A stretch of 64,000 nt of DNA from an uncultured Paracoccaceae bacterium (GTDB lineage: Bacteria > Pseudomonadota > Alphaproteobacteria > Rhodobacterales > Rhodobacteraceae): the NCBI GenBank assembly GCA_947499715.1, contig CANMPL010000001.1, positions 659,501 to 723,500 on the forward strand. The letters run 5' to 3'. The stretch's first letter is position 1. Each line of letters starts with the position of its first letter. A program made the position numbers and the translations under genes. Below, one piece after another: positions 33,815 to 41,278 of the stretch. The notes below the pieces were generated by a model. The model saw nothing but the letters and a program-made list of their open reading frames with translations. It made no database searches and was not told the origin of the DNA.

Positions 33815-34734
33815 GCCGCCCCCTTGCGACCGGTTTTGCGCGGCTCGTCGGCCACCGCCTTCGGGTCCGCGTCGCGGATCAAGCGGTGCTCTCCGGCGAG
33901 GCAAACGAACCTTTGGCCCTTCATCCGCCCGATCAGCGTCAGCCCAACCTGCTGCGCAATATCAACGCCCCAGGCGGTAAACCCGGATCGTGACGCAAGC
34001 ACAGGGATCCCCATCATCGCCGTCTTAATCACCATCTCAGAGGTCAATCGCCCGGTGGTATACAGAATCTTGTCTTGCGCTGTGATGCCCTCTGACAGCA
34101 TCCAGCCTGCGATCTTGTCGACAGCATTGTGGCGTCCGACGTCCTCCATGTAGACCAGTGGCCGGTCGCCATGGCACAAAACCGTGCCGTGGATCGCGCC
34201 CGCTTCAAGGTAAAGGCTGGGTGTGCGGTTAATCACAGCAGCAAGCGCATATAGGTCAGAGGTTTTGACAGGCGTTTGCGGCAAGGCCACCCCCTCAAGC
34301 CCGGCCATCATATCGCCAAAGACCGTGCCAACGGCGCAGCCACTGGTGCGGGTTTTTTTGGCAAGCTTGTCTTCGTGGTCGGTCTCAATTTCGGTCCGTA
34401 CCACGACAGTTTCGACCTCTGCGTCGAAATCAACGGCCGTGACGACATCTTTGTCCGTCAGCATCCCCTGATTGCGCAGAAACCCAAGCGCCAGGTATTC
34501 GGGATAATCGCCAATGGTCATTGCCGTCACAATTTCCCTGCGGTTCAGGTAGATCGTCAAAGGGCGCTCCTCGACCACGTTAAGGTCCACCGCATTGCCA
34601 TTGTGATCAAATCCCTGCACCGCACGGGTGAGCCCTTTGCGCCCCGGCGATGGGGCGAGCACATAATTTGATGAATTTTCGAGCTGTGCCAAATTGAACC
34701 TCTGCCCGTGACCAGATAACGCTTGTCCAAGCAT
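33811..34734 (-). CDS. fdhD: Formate dehydrogenase accessory protein FdhD
   Basis: A 307-residue FdhD-family protein, which in E. coli passes sulfur from IscS to the molybdenum cofactor of formate dehydrogenase. Family parts include RPLTIYLNRREIV, TIGDYPEYLALGFL and MEDVGRHNAVDKI. The usual CxxC loop reads SGCAVGT: Cys133 is present, while position 136 is Gly, so one of the two E. coli cysteines is missing. It begins the fdhD-mobA-mobB-moeA-GNAT chain. No formate dehydrogenase structural gene is in the window. The start is 20 bases from the divergent azlC start. Confidence 0.88.
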   Translation of the reverse strand: MLGQALSGHGQRFNLAQLENSSNYVLAPSPGRKGLTRAVQGFDHNGNAVDLNVVEERPLTIYLNRREIVTAMTIGDYPEYLALGFLRNQGMLTDKDVVTAVDFDAEVETVVVRTEIETDHEDKLAKKTRTSGCAVGTVFGDMMAGLEGVALPQTPVKTSDLYALAAVINRTPSLYLEAGAIHGTVLCHGDRPLVYMEDVGRHNAVDKIAGWMLSEGITAQDKILYTTGRLTSEMVIKTAMMGIPVLASRSGFTAWGVDIAQQVGLTLIGRMKGQRFVCLAGEHRLIRDADPKAVADEPRKTGRKGAA

Positions 34735-34754
34735 CCATAAGCTAGGCCAAATCT

Positions 34755-35459
34755 GTGACCACCGCTACCGTCAAATCCGTCTACCGAAAGGGGGTCCGCG
34801 ACGGCGGGCCATTCTTGCTGATGGCCTTGCCGTTTGCGGTGTTTTTTGGGGTTGCGGCGGCAGATGCGGGGCTGATGCTCAGCCAGATCATCGGCTTTTC
34901 TTTGTTGGTGATTGCCGGGGCGGCCCAATTCGCCGCATTGCAAATGATGATCGACGACGCGGCGATTGCGCTGATCTTGCTGGCGGCACTTGCGGTTAAT
35001 CTGCGCATGGCGATGTATTCCGCGGCCCTCGTGCCCCATCTGGGCGCGGCCCCCCTGTGGCAGCGGGCCGCTGTGTCCTATTTCAATTTCGACCAAAGCT
35101 ACGTGCTCAGCATGATGGAATACGAAGCCCGCCCAGAACTCGCGCCACATCTCAAGGCTTGGTATTTTTTGGGCATCGCTACGTTGATCTCACCCGCTTG
35201 GGTGCTCGCAACATATCTTGGTGCGCAGATTGGTCAGTTTATTCCGCCCGAATACTCGCTCGAATTTACCGTGCCGATCATGTTCATGGCGATGGTGGGG
35301 CCGATGCTGAAATCGCTGGCCCATGTGGCGGCCGCATTTGTGTCTTGCGTTGTGTCACTTGCGCTCTTGTTCCTGCCGTCGGGCATGGGCCTGATCATTG
35401 CGGCCTTTTGCGCCATGGCCACCGGCGCAGTCGTTGAAACATGGGCAGAGCGGCGATGA
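34755..35459 (+). CDS. azlC: AzlC-family branched-chain amino acid exporter, large subunit
   Basis: A 234-residue membrane protein with about six hydrophobic segments (FAVFFGVAAADAG first, then GFSLLVIAGAAQFAALQMM). It begins with GTG at 34755. AzlC and AzlD together export branched-chain amino acids. Its stop overlaps the azlD start (ATGA). Confidence 0.88.
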   Translation: MTTATVKSVYRKGVRDGGPFLLMALPFAVFFGVAAADAGLMLSQIIGFSLLVIAGAAQFAALQMMIDDAAIALILLAALAVNLRMAMYSAALVPHLGAAPLWQRAAVSYFNFDQSYVLSMMEYEARPELAPHLKAWYFLGIATLISPAWVLATYLGAQIGQFIPPEYSLEFTVPIMFMAMVGPMLKSLAHVAAAFVSCVVSLALLFLPSGMGLIIAAFCAMATGAVVETWAERR

Positions 35460-35791
35460 GTTATTCCAATGCAGAAATCTGGACAATCATCGGGCTGATG
35501 GCCATTGGCACATTTCTGATCCGGTTTTCGTTCCTGGGCCTCATTGGCGACCGCCCGATGCCGCCCGTTGTGCTAAAGCTTTTGCGCTTCACCCCCGTTG
35601 CAGTTCTGCCGGGGATGGTGGCACCCCTTGCCCTCTTCCCTGACGCGACCGGCGGACAGACAGAACCTGTGCGCCTTCTGGCGATCATCGTGGTCTTGGG
35701 CGTCAGCTGGTGGCGGCGCAGCGCGCTTTGGGGGATTTTTGCAGGCGCGCTGGTATTCTACGCGGGGCTTATTGCGACTGGGCAGCTCTGA
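35456..35791 (+). CDS. azlD: AzlD-family branched-chain amino acid exporter, small subunit
   Basis: A 111-residue protein with four hydrophobic segments and the AzlD pattern (IGTFLIRFSFLG, then LRFTPVAVLPGMVAP). The ATG at 35456 overlaps the azlC stop, so the pair is translated together. Its last 23 bases overlap the end of the convergent lipoprotein gene. Confidence 0.88.
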   Translation: MSYSNAEIWTIIGLMAIGTFLIRFSFLGLIGDRPMPPVVLKLLRFTPVAVLPGMVAPLALFPDATGGQTEPVRLLAIIVVLGVSWWRRSALWGIFAGALVFYAGLIATGQL

Positions 35792-36392
35792 TCTGCATAT
35801 CGACCTGCTGTGCGGCCAACGATTTGTCGTCGCTGTCATTCTCGCGGTACTCGCGCGTCACTACCCCTGCAAGACCGGCAAAATCGGCGGATAGATTGTT
35901 TGGGAACCACGTCTGAGAGATCCCCTCAAAGCCCGGCAATTGCCTTATGATCGCGCTTGTCGCGCGGGTGCAATTGGCCTGCCCAACCGCGCCGTTGGTC
36001 ATCACCAATTGCAAGGCGCGTTCTGCCACCTCTGGCGCGACAAGGACCTTTTGGCTGATGATGTAGAACGACGACCGGGCATGGTAGGATGCGTAATATT
36101 GCTCAACCTGTGGGCTGAATCCGAACAGAACATCGTTGCGTTCCGGGATCGTCGGATGGCCAAAGGACCCCGCCGGATCAAACATGACGCGCTGGCTTGC
36201 ATCGACCAAAAGCGCGGTATGCGCACCATTACCCGAACCCGTATTCCGCATTGTGTAAAGGGTAAGCGATGCAGGCCCGCTGCTGCGGAATGTCTTCGAA
36301 GCGATAACGTCGTCAGGAGCCCAGACCGGCGTGCCGCTGCACCCGGCAAGGCCCGCCACTGCGGCCCCTGCCAAAAACGCGCGCCTTTGCAT
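35769..36392 (-). CDS. Conserved lipoprotein, unknown function
   Basis: A 207-residue protein with a twin-arginine-like start (MQRRAFLAGAAVAG) and a lipobox ending LAGC at Cys18. The body shows GAHTALLVDASQRVMFDPAGSFGH near 55-78 (cited by its ends), which resembles NlpC-like or transglutaminase-like folds with a possible His/Cys pair (Cys in QANCTRATSAII), but I do not recognise a named family. It is in the same direction as, and overlaps by one base, the cytochrome oxidase subunit IV gene. Confidence 0.7.
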   Translation of the reverse strand: MQRRAFLAGAAVAGLAGCSGTPVWAPDDVIASKTFRSSGPASLTLYTMRNTGSGNGAHTALLVDASQRVMFDPAGSFGHPTIPERNDVLFGFSPQVEQYYASYHARSSFYIISQKVLVAPEVAERALQLVMTNGAVGQANCTRATSAIIRQLPGFEGISQTWFPNNLSADFAGLAGVVTREYRENDSDDKSLAAQQVDMQIRAAQSQ

Positions 36393-36526
36393 CAGGCGTT
36401 TACAAGCGCCATGAAGATCAAGACGCAGATGATCAGGATGATGGCCCGCTGGCTCATCTTGATGACACCTTCAAAGGTCTTTTCCTGAACAGAGATATCC
36501 ATCTCACCGTGCTTGTGTTCTGACAT
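36392..36526 (-). CDS. aa3-type cytochrome c oxidase subunit IV
   Basis: A 44-residue single-helix protein (MSEHKHGEMDISVQEKTFEG, then a helix LIICVLIFMALVNA). This matches the small alphaproteobacterial subunit IV that packs against the aa3 oxidase core. The ATG at 36526 follows GAGGAC. It is away from any other oxidase gene here, as is usual in the group, and its stop overlaps the lipoprotein start (TGATG). Confidence 0.88.
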   Translation of the reverse strand: MSEHKHGEMDISVQEKTFEGVIKMSQRAIILIICVLIFMALVNA

Positions 36527-36587
36527 GATTTTGTCCTCAGTAATTGTTGTGGCCCGTCTAGACGATTCACGCGAGCCTGTCACGGGG

Positions 36588-37058
36588 TCAGGCGGTCGCA
36601 TCCTTACCGCGTTCCAGCGCGCGGGCCAATTGGAACCCGATCCGCGTCGGCTCCTTGTGATCCGGCTGCTTGGGCGCAGCCACCAGCATCACATTCAGCT
36701 GGGTCACATGCTGCACCAACTGGGTGCGCGCGCCACGATCCGTCATGCCGTAAAAGGTAATCAGATCGGGGTCAAAATATCCTAAACCCTGAATGGTAAT
36801 CATACCGCCTTCGCCGCCCACAAGACCCATCCCGACCTCGTGATCCGCATCCAGGCCTTCTTCAAAGTTGCGGATGTAATTGATCAGCCGCTCATAGGCC
36901 CATTGCGCGGCACTTTTGCCCTTTGGCGATTCTTGCAGGGCAGGCGGCAAAGACAGTGGGGTCTGAACCGGGCCGCAGTGAACCTCTTGCGTATGGGGGA
37001 TCGCCGCGTTTTCGACGATCTCTGCACTTGTGTCGATCGTATTCATCGAATCGGTCAT
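36588..37058 (-). CDS. DUF6173-family protein
   Basis: A 156-residue cytosolic protein with SAAQWAYERLINYIRNFEEG and GMGLVGGEGGMITIQGLGYF, matching a Rhodobacterales family annotated as DUF6173, function unknown. Start codons at 37058 and 37046 are both possible. It overlaps the Lrp-gene stop by 4 bases, so it is probably co-transcribed behind the regulator. Confidence 0.7.
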   Translation of the reverse strand: MTDSMNTIDTSAEIVENAAIPHTQEVHCGPVQTPLSLPPALQESPKGKSAAQWAYERLINYIRNFEEGLDADHEVGMGLVGGEGGMITIQGLGYFDPDLITFYGMTDRGARTQLVQHVTQLNVMLVAAPKQPDHKEPTRIGFQLARALERGKDATA

Positions 37059-37516
37059 AGGGGCACCGCTGTTGTTTCCTTGATCTCTTCCATAACGAAA
37101 CTGGCCGAGATGTCCGAGACAGAAATCCGTGATGTCAGCCTTTTGTAGAAGGCATCATAGGCGGGCACGTCAGCGACCCGGACGCGCAAAACATAATCCA
37201 GATCCCCAGTCATCCGATAGGCGCCCACAACTTCGGGCATTTGCCGCAGTACCGATTGGAACTTTTCGATCCATCCTGCCTCATGCGCGTTCGTGCGGAT
37301 CAGGACCATCGCCGTCAACGGGCATCCGGCCGCTGCCTCATCCACAAGCGCGACACGCGCGCGGATCACACCTGATGCCTCCATCTGCTTGATCCGTCGC
37401 CAGCACGCATTGCGTGACAAGGCGACTTGCGCGCTGATCTCATCGACACTGCGTGTCGCATCAGATTGCAGCAATCCAAGGATGCGCCGGTCAATTTCGT
37501 CAATAACGTGCGTCAT
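37055..37516 (-). CDS. Lrp/AsnC-family transcriptional regulator
   Basis: A 153-residue regulator. The N-terminal HTH (IDEIDRRILGLLQSDATRSV, then ALSRNACWRRIKQMEASGVI) is followed by an alpha/beta RAM ligand-binding domain with VVGAYRMTGDLDYVLRV. The ATG at 37516 is the only one consistent with the family start; the open frame runs further upstream through its own control region. TGGGA...TCCCA repeats just upstream are likely autoregulatory sites. Effector unknown. Confidence 0.9.
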   Translation of the reverse strand: MTHVIDEIDRRILGLLQSDATRSVDEISAQVALSRNACWRRIKQMEASGVIRARVALVDEAAAGCPLTAMVLIRTNAHEAGWIEKFQSVLRQMPEVVGAYRMTGDLDYVLRVRVADVPAYDAFYKRLTSRISVSDISASFVMEEIKETTAVPL

Positions 37517-37519
37517 TCG

Positions 37520-37600
37520 TGGGACACTATCCCAATATATAAGTTTCTCAAGGGCATATTTGGGACCTGTTAACGCGGATCCCAGTATAGTTAGTCCCAA
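37520..37600. promoter_or_regulatory. Repeated TGGGA/TCCCA sites in the Lrp divergent promoter
   Basis: TGGGA-CACTA-TCCCA (37520-37534) is a perfect 15-base inverted repeat. A second TGGGA at 37561 pairs with TCCCA at 37580, and a further GTCCCAA lies at 37594. The spread of half-sites over 80 bases suits Lrp/AsnC oligomers. Confidence 0.5.
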
Positions 37601-37622
37601 AACCACACTCACGGAGCATATG

Positions 37623-37859
37623 ATGTCCGACACCTCAAGCCACGCACCTCGCGCTTTTTTCGCGCGCCTGTTCACCGATCATCCGGCCTCTGTCGATGAA
37701 ACCTATTTCGGACATATGCGCTTTGCCTTCGGGTTCAGCTTTTGGCTGTTTGTTGCCGCTGTTGCGGCGCTCGTTCATGCGCTGATCCCGGCACTTTGTG
37801 AAACCACGGCAAGCCGTATTCTCAAGCGCCTGCACGCCAAGATCACGGCACGTCACTGA
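37623..37859 (+). CDS. DUF6356-family small membrane protein
   Basis: A 78-residue protein with DHPASVDETYFGHMRFAFGF followed by one or two hydrophobic helices (FWLFVAAVAALVHALIPALC) and TASRILKRLHAK, matching the DUF6356 family. Function unknown. GGAG lies 7 bases before the ATG at 37623; an ATG three bases earlier is possible. It is directly followed by the amidotransferase gene. Confidence 0.75.
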   Translation: MSDTSSHAPRAFFARLFTDHPASVDETYFGHMRFAFGFSFWLFVAAVAALVHALIPALCETTASRILKRLHAKITARH

Positions 37860-38618
37860 ATGTGCCGCATCGCGACCTACAACGGCCCGGCCATTCCGCT
37901 TGAAAATATCGTCACTGGTCCACGGCATTCGCTGCTGGAACAAAGCCAGCGCGCGACTGAGGCAAAGCTTGCCGTCAACGGTGATGGCTTTGGTGTCGCG
38001 TGGTATGGCGATGGCCCCACGCCGGGGCTGTTTCGCGATGTCCTGCCCGCATGGGCTGACAGCAATCTGGCCAACCTGTGCCGTATGGTGCAAAGCCCCT
38101 TGTTCTTGGCACATATCCGCGCCTCGACCGTGGGCGAAACCAGTCGCGTCAACTGTCATCCCTTTGCCTTTGGCCGCTGGTCATTTTGCCACAACGGCCA
38201 GATCCCGCATTTCTCCGCGATCCGTCGCCAGCTTGAAACCGCACTACCCGATGATCTTTATGCCGCCCGTCAGGGTAGCACCGATAGTGAGGTGATCTTT
38301 CTGACTCTGCTGGCCAATGGCCTTGATCGCGACCCGCATGCCGCGTTGGCCGCGACGCTGGCTGATATCGGCCCGCAAGTCGGACCCCCGATCAAGCTGA
38401 CCTGCTGCTTCTCGGATGGTGAGACGCTTTATGGATTTCGATACGCCTCTGGTGGGGACGCGCCGACGCTCTACCTTTCAGGGGACCTCGACAATGGTGG
38501 TCGCAGCATGGCGTCAGAGCCGCTTTGCAGCACCCCCGGACGCTGGACCATGATCCCCGAAAATACGCTTTGCCGCATAGGTCGCCACGATTGTGCGATG
38601 CAACCGCTCGCCGCTTAG
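37860..38618 (+). CDS. Class II glutamine amidotransferase (YafJ/EgtC-like)
   Basis: A 252-residue Ntn-hydrolase. Cys2 is the nucleophile (MCRIATYNG), with the glutaminase landmarks NGDGFGVAWYGDG near 40, AHIRAST near 82 and NCHPF plus FCHNGQI near 98-117. There is no synthetase domain, so it may work with a partner or as a glutaminase. The start adjoins the DUF6356 stop with no spacer, and the 3' end overlaps the convergent HD-GYP gene by 4 bases. Confidence 0.85.
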   Translation: MCRIATYNGPAIPLENIVTGPRHSLLEQSQRATEAKLAVNGDGFGVAWYGDGPTPGLFRDVLPAWADSNLANLCRMVQSPLFLAHIRASTVGETSRVNCHPFAFGRWSFCHNGQIPHFSAIRRQLETALPDDLYAARQGSTDSEVIFLTLLANGLDRDPHAALAATLADIGPQVGPPIKLTCCFSDGETLYGFRYASGGDAPTLYLSGDLDNGGRSMASEPLCSTPGRWTMIPENTLCRIGRHDCAMQPLAA

Positions 38619-40000
38619 TGTCGCGTGCGGCTGAACCTCGCCATCCCACTTTCCAGCGCATTCAGGCAGTCGCCGTCAAAGGCCGTCCCGACCTCTTCGC
38701 GCATCATCTTGAACACATCGGCAATCGGGATCGGACCGCGATAGGGCCGCTCTGCCGACAAGGCATCAAATACATCGGCCACACTGACCATCCGCACCTC
38801 AAGGCTGATCTCTTCGCCACTCAAGCCAAGCGGATACCCTTTCCCGCTTAGCTTTTCGTGGTGCCCATGTGCGATCGGCGCGATATCGGCAAAGGCATCA
38901 ATCTGGCTCAGCACCCTTGCGCCATTCGTCGGGTGATGCCGCACCGATTGCCATTCGGTCGCGTTCAGCTTGGCGGGCTTGTCCAGCACCTGATTGCTGA
39001 CCCCCAGCTTGCCCAGATCGTGTAGCAATGCCCCCCGGCGCAGCCACCGCCGGTGCCCGGCGGCAAGCCCCATTTCTTCGGCAATCATGTCGGTATAAAG
39101 CGTCACACGCCCAGAATGGTCCGCGGTGAAGGGGCTTTTGGCATCTACGACATCTGAAAACGCGGCGGCCACATCGTCCAGAAAGCCTTCGGTCACATGC
39201 GCTTCGTTCAGCGCAGGGGGAAGCTGAAACACCACGTCTTCGATATGCGGATCTTTCAGATCGGCCCAAAACCCCGCGTCCCGCCCCAGCCGTTCCATTG
39301 CCGCTACCAGATCAGGATCAAACCAGCGCCCTGTGCGGGATCTGACCTCTTGCAGCGCGGCGTCCCGCCCATCCCCTTGGTGAAAAATGTCGACGACCTG
39401 CGCGAGCAAGGCGATATTTGCCTCGCGCGGGATCTCATGCCCCTTCAGCCCCGCCGGTTTGCCCGAACCATCCCAATGTTCGTCCAGCGCCATGATCCCG
39501 GCTTGTACCACCTTGGAAAATCGCATCTTGGCCGCAATCTCTGCCCCGCGCTGGCAGCGGGTTTCGATCAGTTCCTGACTGATTTCGCCGCCATTTTGCA
39601 TGATATTCACGATGGCCCGAAACCGTTCCGACAGGCCGGATTCCAATCCGGTTTTTGCAAACACAAACCGCAGCGCCGACGAAAGCGATCCATCCACCGT
39701 CTTAAAATCGCGCTTGAAACTGATGTCATCAGCAAGATAAAGCGCGCAAATCCGGGCCGCATTCGATGAACACCCCAGGTCCTTCAGCAACAGGGTGTAA
39801 TACAGATCATTCAGCGCATCGCCCGTGATCCCAACCTCTTGCCCGATTCGCGTCCCGATATAGGCACATCGAATGCAATGCCCCGGTGCTTGGCCTTCGG
39901 TCATATCAAGTGCGTGGCTAAGCGGTGCCAAAATTTCGCTCATCCGCATGGTGGCGGACGGGCTATTGCGGGCATCACTGATGAAAAGTTGAAACGTCAT
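38615..40000 (-). CDS. Tandem HD-GYP-type phosphohydrolase
   Basis: A 461-residue protein with two related halves. The second half has a complete HD-GYP set: HDLGKLG near 328 and GHHEKLSGKGYPLGLSG near 384, as in cyclic-di-GMP phosphodiesterases. The first half keeps the fold but is altered: LLLKDLGCS replaces the HD motif, and DEHWDGSGKPAGLKG stands at the GYP position near 200. No transmembrane or receiver domain is seen. Cyclic-di-GMP degradation is likely but not proven. Confidence 0.85.
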   Translation of the reverse strand: MTFQLFISDARNSPSATMRMSEILAPLSHALDMTEGQAPGHCIRCAYIGTRIGQEVGITGDALNDLYYTLLLKDLGCSSNAARICALYLADDISFKRDFKTVDGSLSSALRFVFAKTGLESGLSERFRAIVNIMQNGGEISQELIETRCQRGAEIAAKMRFSKVVQAGIMALDEHWDGSGKPAGLKGHEIPREANIALLAQVVDIFHQGDGRDAALQEVRSRTGRWFDPDLVAAMERLGRDAGFWADLKDPHIEDVVFQLPPALNEAHVTEGFLDDVAAAFSDVVDAKSPFTADHSGRVTLYTDMIAEEMGLAAGHRRWLRRGALLHDLGKLGVSNQVLDKPAKLNATEWQSVRHHPTNGARVLSQIDAFADIAPIAHGHHEKLSGKGYPLGLSGEEISLEVRMVSVADVFDALSAERPYRGPIPIADVFKMMREEVGTAFDGDCLNALESGMARFSRTRH

Positions 40001-40023
40001 ATCCGCAGCCTAGCGCGGAATGG

Positions 40024-41088
40024 TTAATCGCCCGCTACGGCGCGAAAAACATAAGCACCATCCGCGTTCAGATCGCGCGTTGCCTTGCCGGTATGATGGA
40101 GGTGGTTAAGATGCGCTACCGCTTCGACCAGTGCTAAGCCATACTCACTGCCACCGATTTCGCGCTTGAACAGGGGCTTGAAACATTGCCCCGCAGTGCG
40201 CGGCTCGGCCAGATGCGTAACCAATCGGCGCAAGGCGCCGTGATGATTATCAATCATCTGCTCCAACCGCAGCGGCAACCCGGTATAGGGCACCTTGTGC
40301 CCGCCAAGGATCAGCTGGTCGTCCTCTGCGAAGGGCTTGAACCGCTCGCAGGATGCAAGCCACTCCGCCAGAGGGTCAGCATCCGGCTCTGTTGCATAGA
40401 CCCCGATATTGGCGCTGATCGACAGCAAAAGCTGATCGCCGCCCACCACCAGATTGTCATCGCGGCTCCAGAATGTGGCGTGTTCCGGCGCGTGACCGTC
40501 GCCGCAGCGCACATCCCAATCGCGGCCCCCAAAACGGATGACATCGCCTTCTTTCAGGCGGGTATAACCCAACGGGATCGGGTCGACGCAATCGGCAAAA
40601 TTGAACGGGCGCTCTTGTGCGCGTTTGGCCAGCTCTGCGGCCTCCATTCCGGCGCGCGTGTAAAACGCCAATGCCTCGGGCGCGGGCACGGGCTGTTCAT
40701 CCAGCGTCAGCATCCTCGCCGACAAATACGATGTGCGCGTGGTCAGCAACTCTGCCCCGCGCGCCATGAACCAGCCCGCCAACCCGACGTGATCAGGATG
40801 GTAATGCGTAACCATCACCCGGCTGACCGGTTTGCCGCCCAAAGGCCCCGCCAATAGCGCGCCCCAGATCGCCTTTGTGCGCTTTGTGGCAAAGCCGGTG
40901 TCAACGATCGTCCAGCTTTCGCCTTCGTCAAAGGCAAAGACATTCACATGATCCAGCGCCATCGGCAGCGGCAATCGCAGCCACAGCACACCCGGCGCGA
41001 CAGCGATGGCTTTACCCTCTGCGGGGATCTCCTCAAATGGGATCGTGATGCTACCGGTTGCGAGGGTGCTGTTTTGCAAGTCGTTCAT
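40024..41088 (-). CDS. MBL-fold metallohydrolase
   Basis: A 354-residue metallo-beta-lactamase-fold hydrolase. The metal motif HYHPDHVG is near 95-102, with later ligands His in GDGHAPEH, Asp in VVGGDQLL and His in ILGGHKVPY. A C-terminal helical domain follows, as in LACTB2/glyoxalase II-like thioesterases. It lies behind the acyl-CoA dehydrogenase and a 75-residue protein, so thioester hydrolysis is a reasonable inference. Its ATG lies inside the preceding gene, a 38-base overlap. Confidence 0.85.
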   Translation of the reverse strand: MNDLQNSTLATGSITIPFEEIPAEGKAIAVAPGVLWLRLPLPMALDHVNVFAFDEGESWTIVDTGFATKRTKAIWGALLAGPLGGKPVSRVMVTHYHPDHVGLAGWFMARGAELLTTRTSYLSARMLTLDEQPVPAPEALAFYTRAGMEAAELAKRAQERPFNFADCVDPIPLGYTRLKEGDVIRFGGRDWDVRCGDGHAPEHATFWSRDDNLVVGGDQLLLSISANIGVYATEPDADPLAEWLASCERFKPFAEDDQLILGGHKVPYTGLPLRLEQMIDNHHGALRRLVTHLAEPRTAGQCFKPLFKREIGGSEYGLALVEAVAHLNHLHHTGKATRDLNADGAYVFRAVAGD

Positions 41089-41278
41089 TCCCGCGCTTAT
41101 AGTTTCCGGTCAGGCGTGCCATCTCGTCTTGCTGGCCTTGATGGTCAAGCGCGTCCATATCGTCAAGAAAGGTTGCAGCCCGATCCCCCCGCAACGTCGC
41201 GGCAAGCCGGCCTTCATGAGTGACCTCTACCATACCGCCCTTGCGGGTCTGCCAAAGAAATCCGTGCGCCGCCTTCAC
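41051..41278 (-). CDS. Small conserved protein coupled to the acyl-CoA dehydrogenase
   Basis: A 75-residue protein. Its GTG start at 41278 overlaps the dehydrogenase TGA in a GTGA junction. The sequence carries MVEVTHEGRLAATLRGDRAA and ends with MARLTGNYKRGNERLAKQHP, patterns I recall from small Rhodobacteraceae proteins; the function is unknown. It overlaps the MBL gene start by 38 bases. An internal ATG at 41233 is an alternative start. An automatic caller may miss or lengthen it because the frame stays open for 80 codons inside the dehydrogenase. Confidence 0.6.
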   Translation of the reverse strand: MKAAHGFLWQTRKGGMVEVTHEGRLAATLRGDRAATFLDDMDALDHQGQQDEMARLTGNYKRGNERLAKQHPRNR

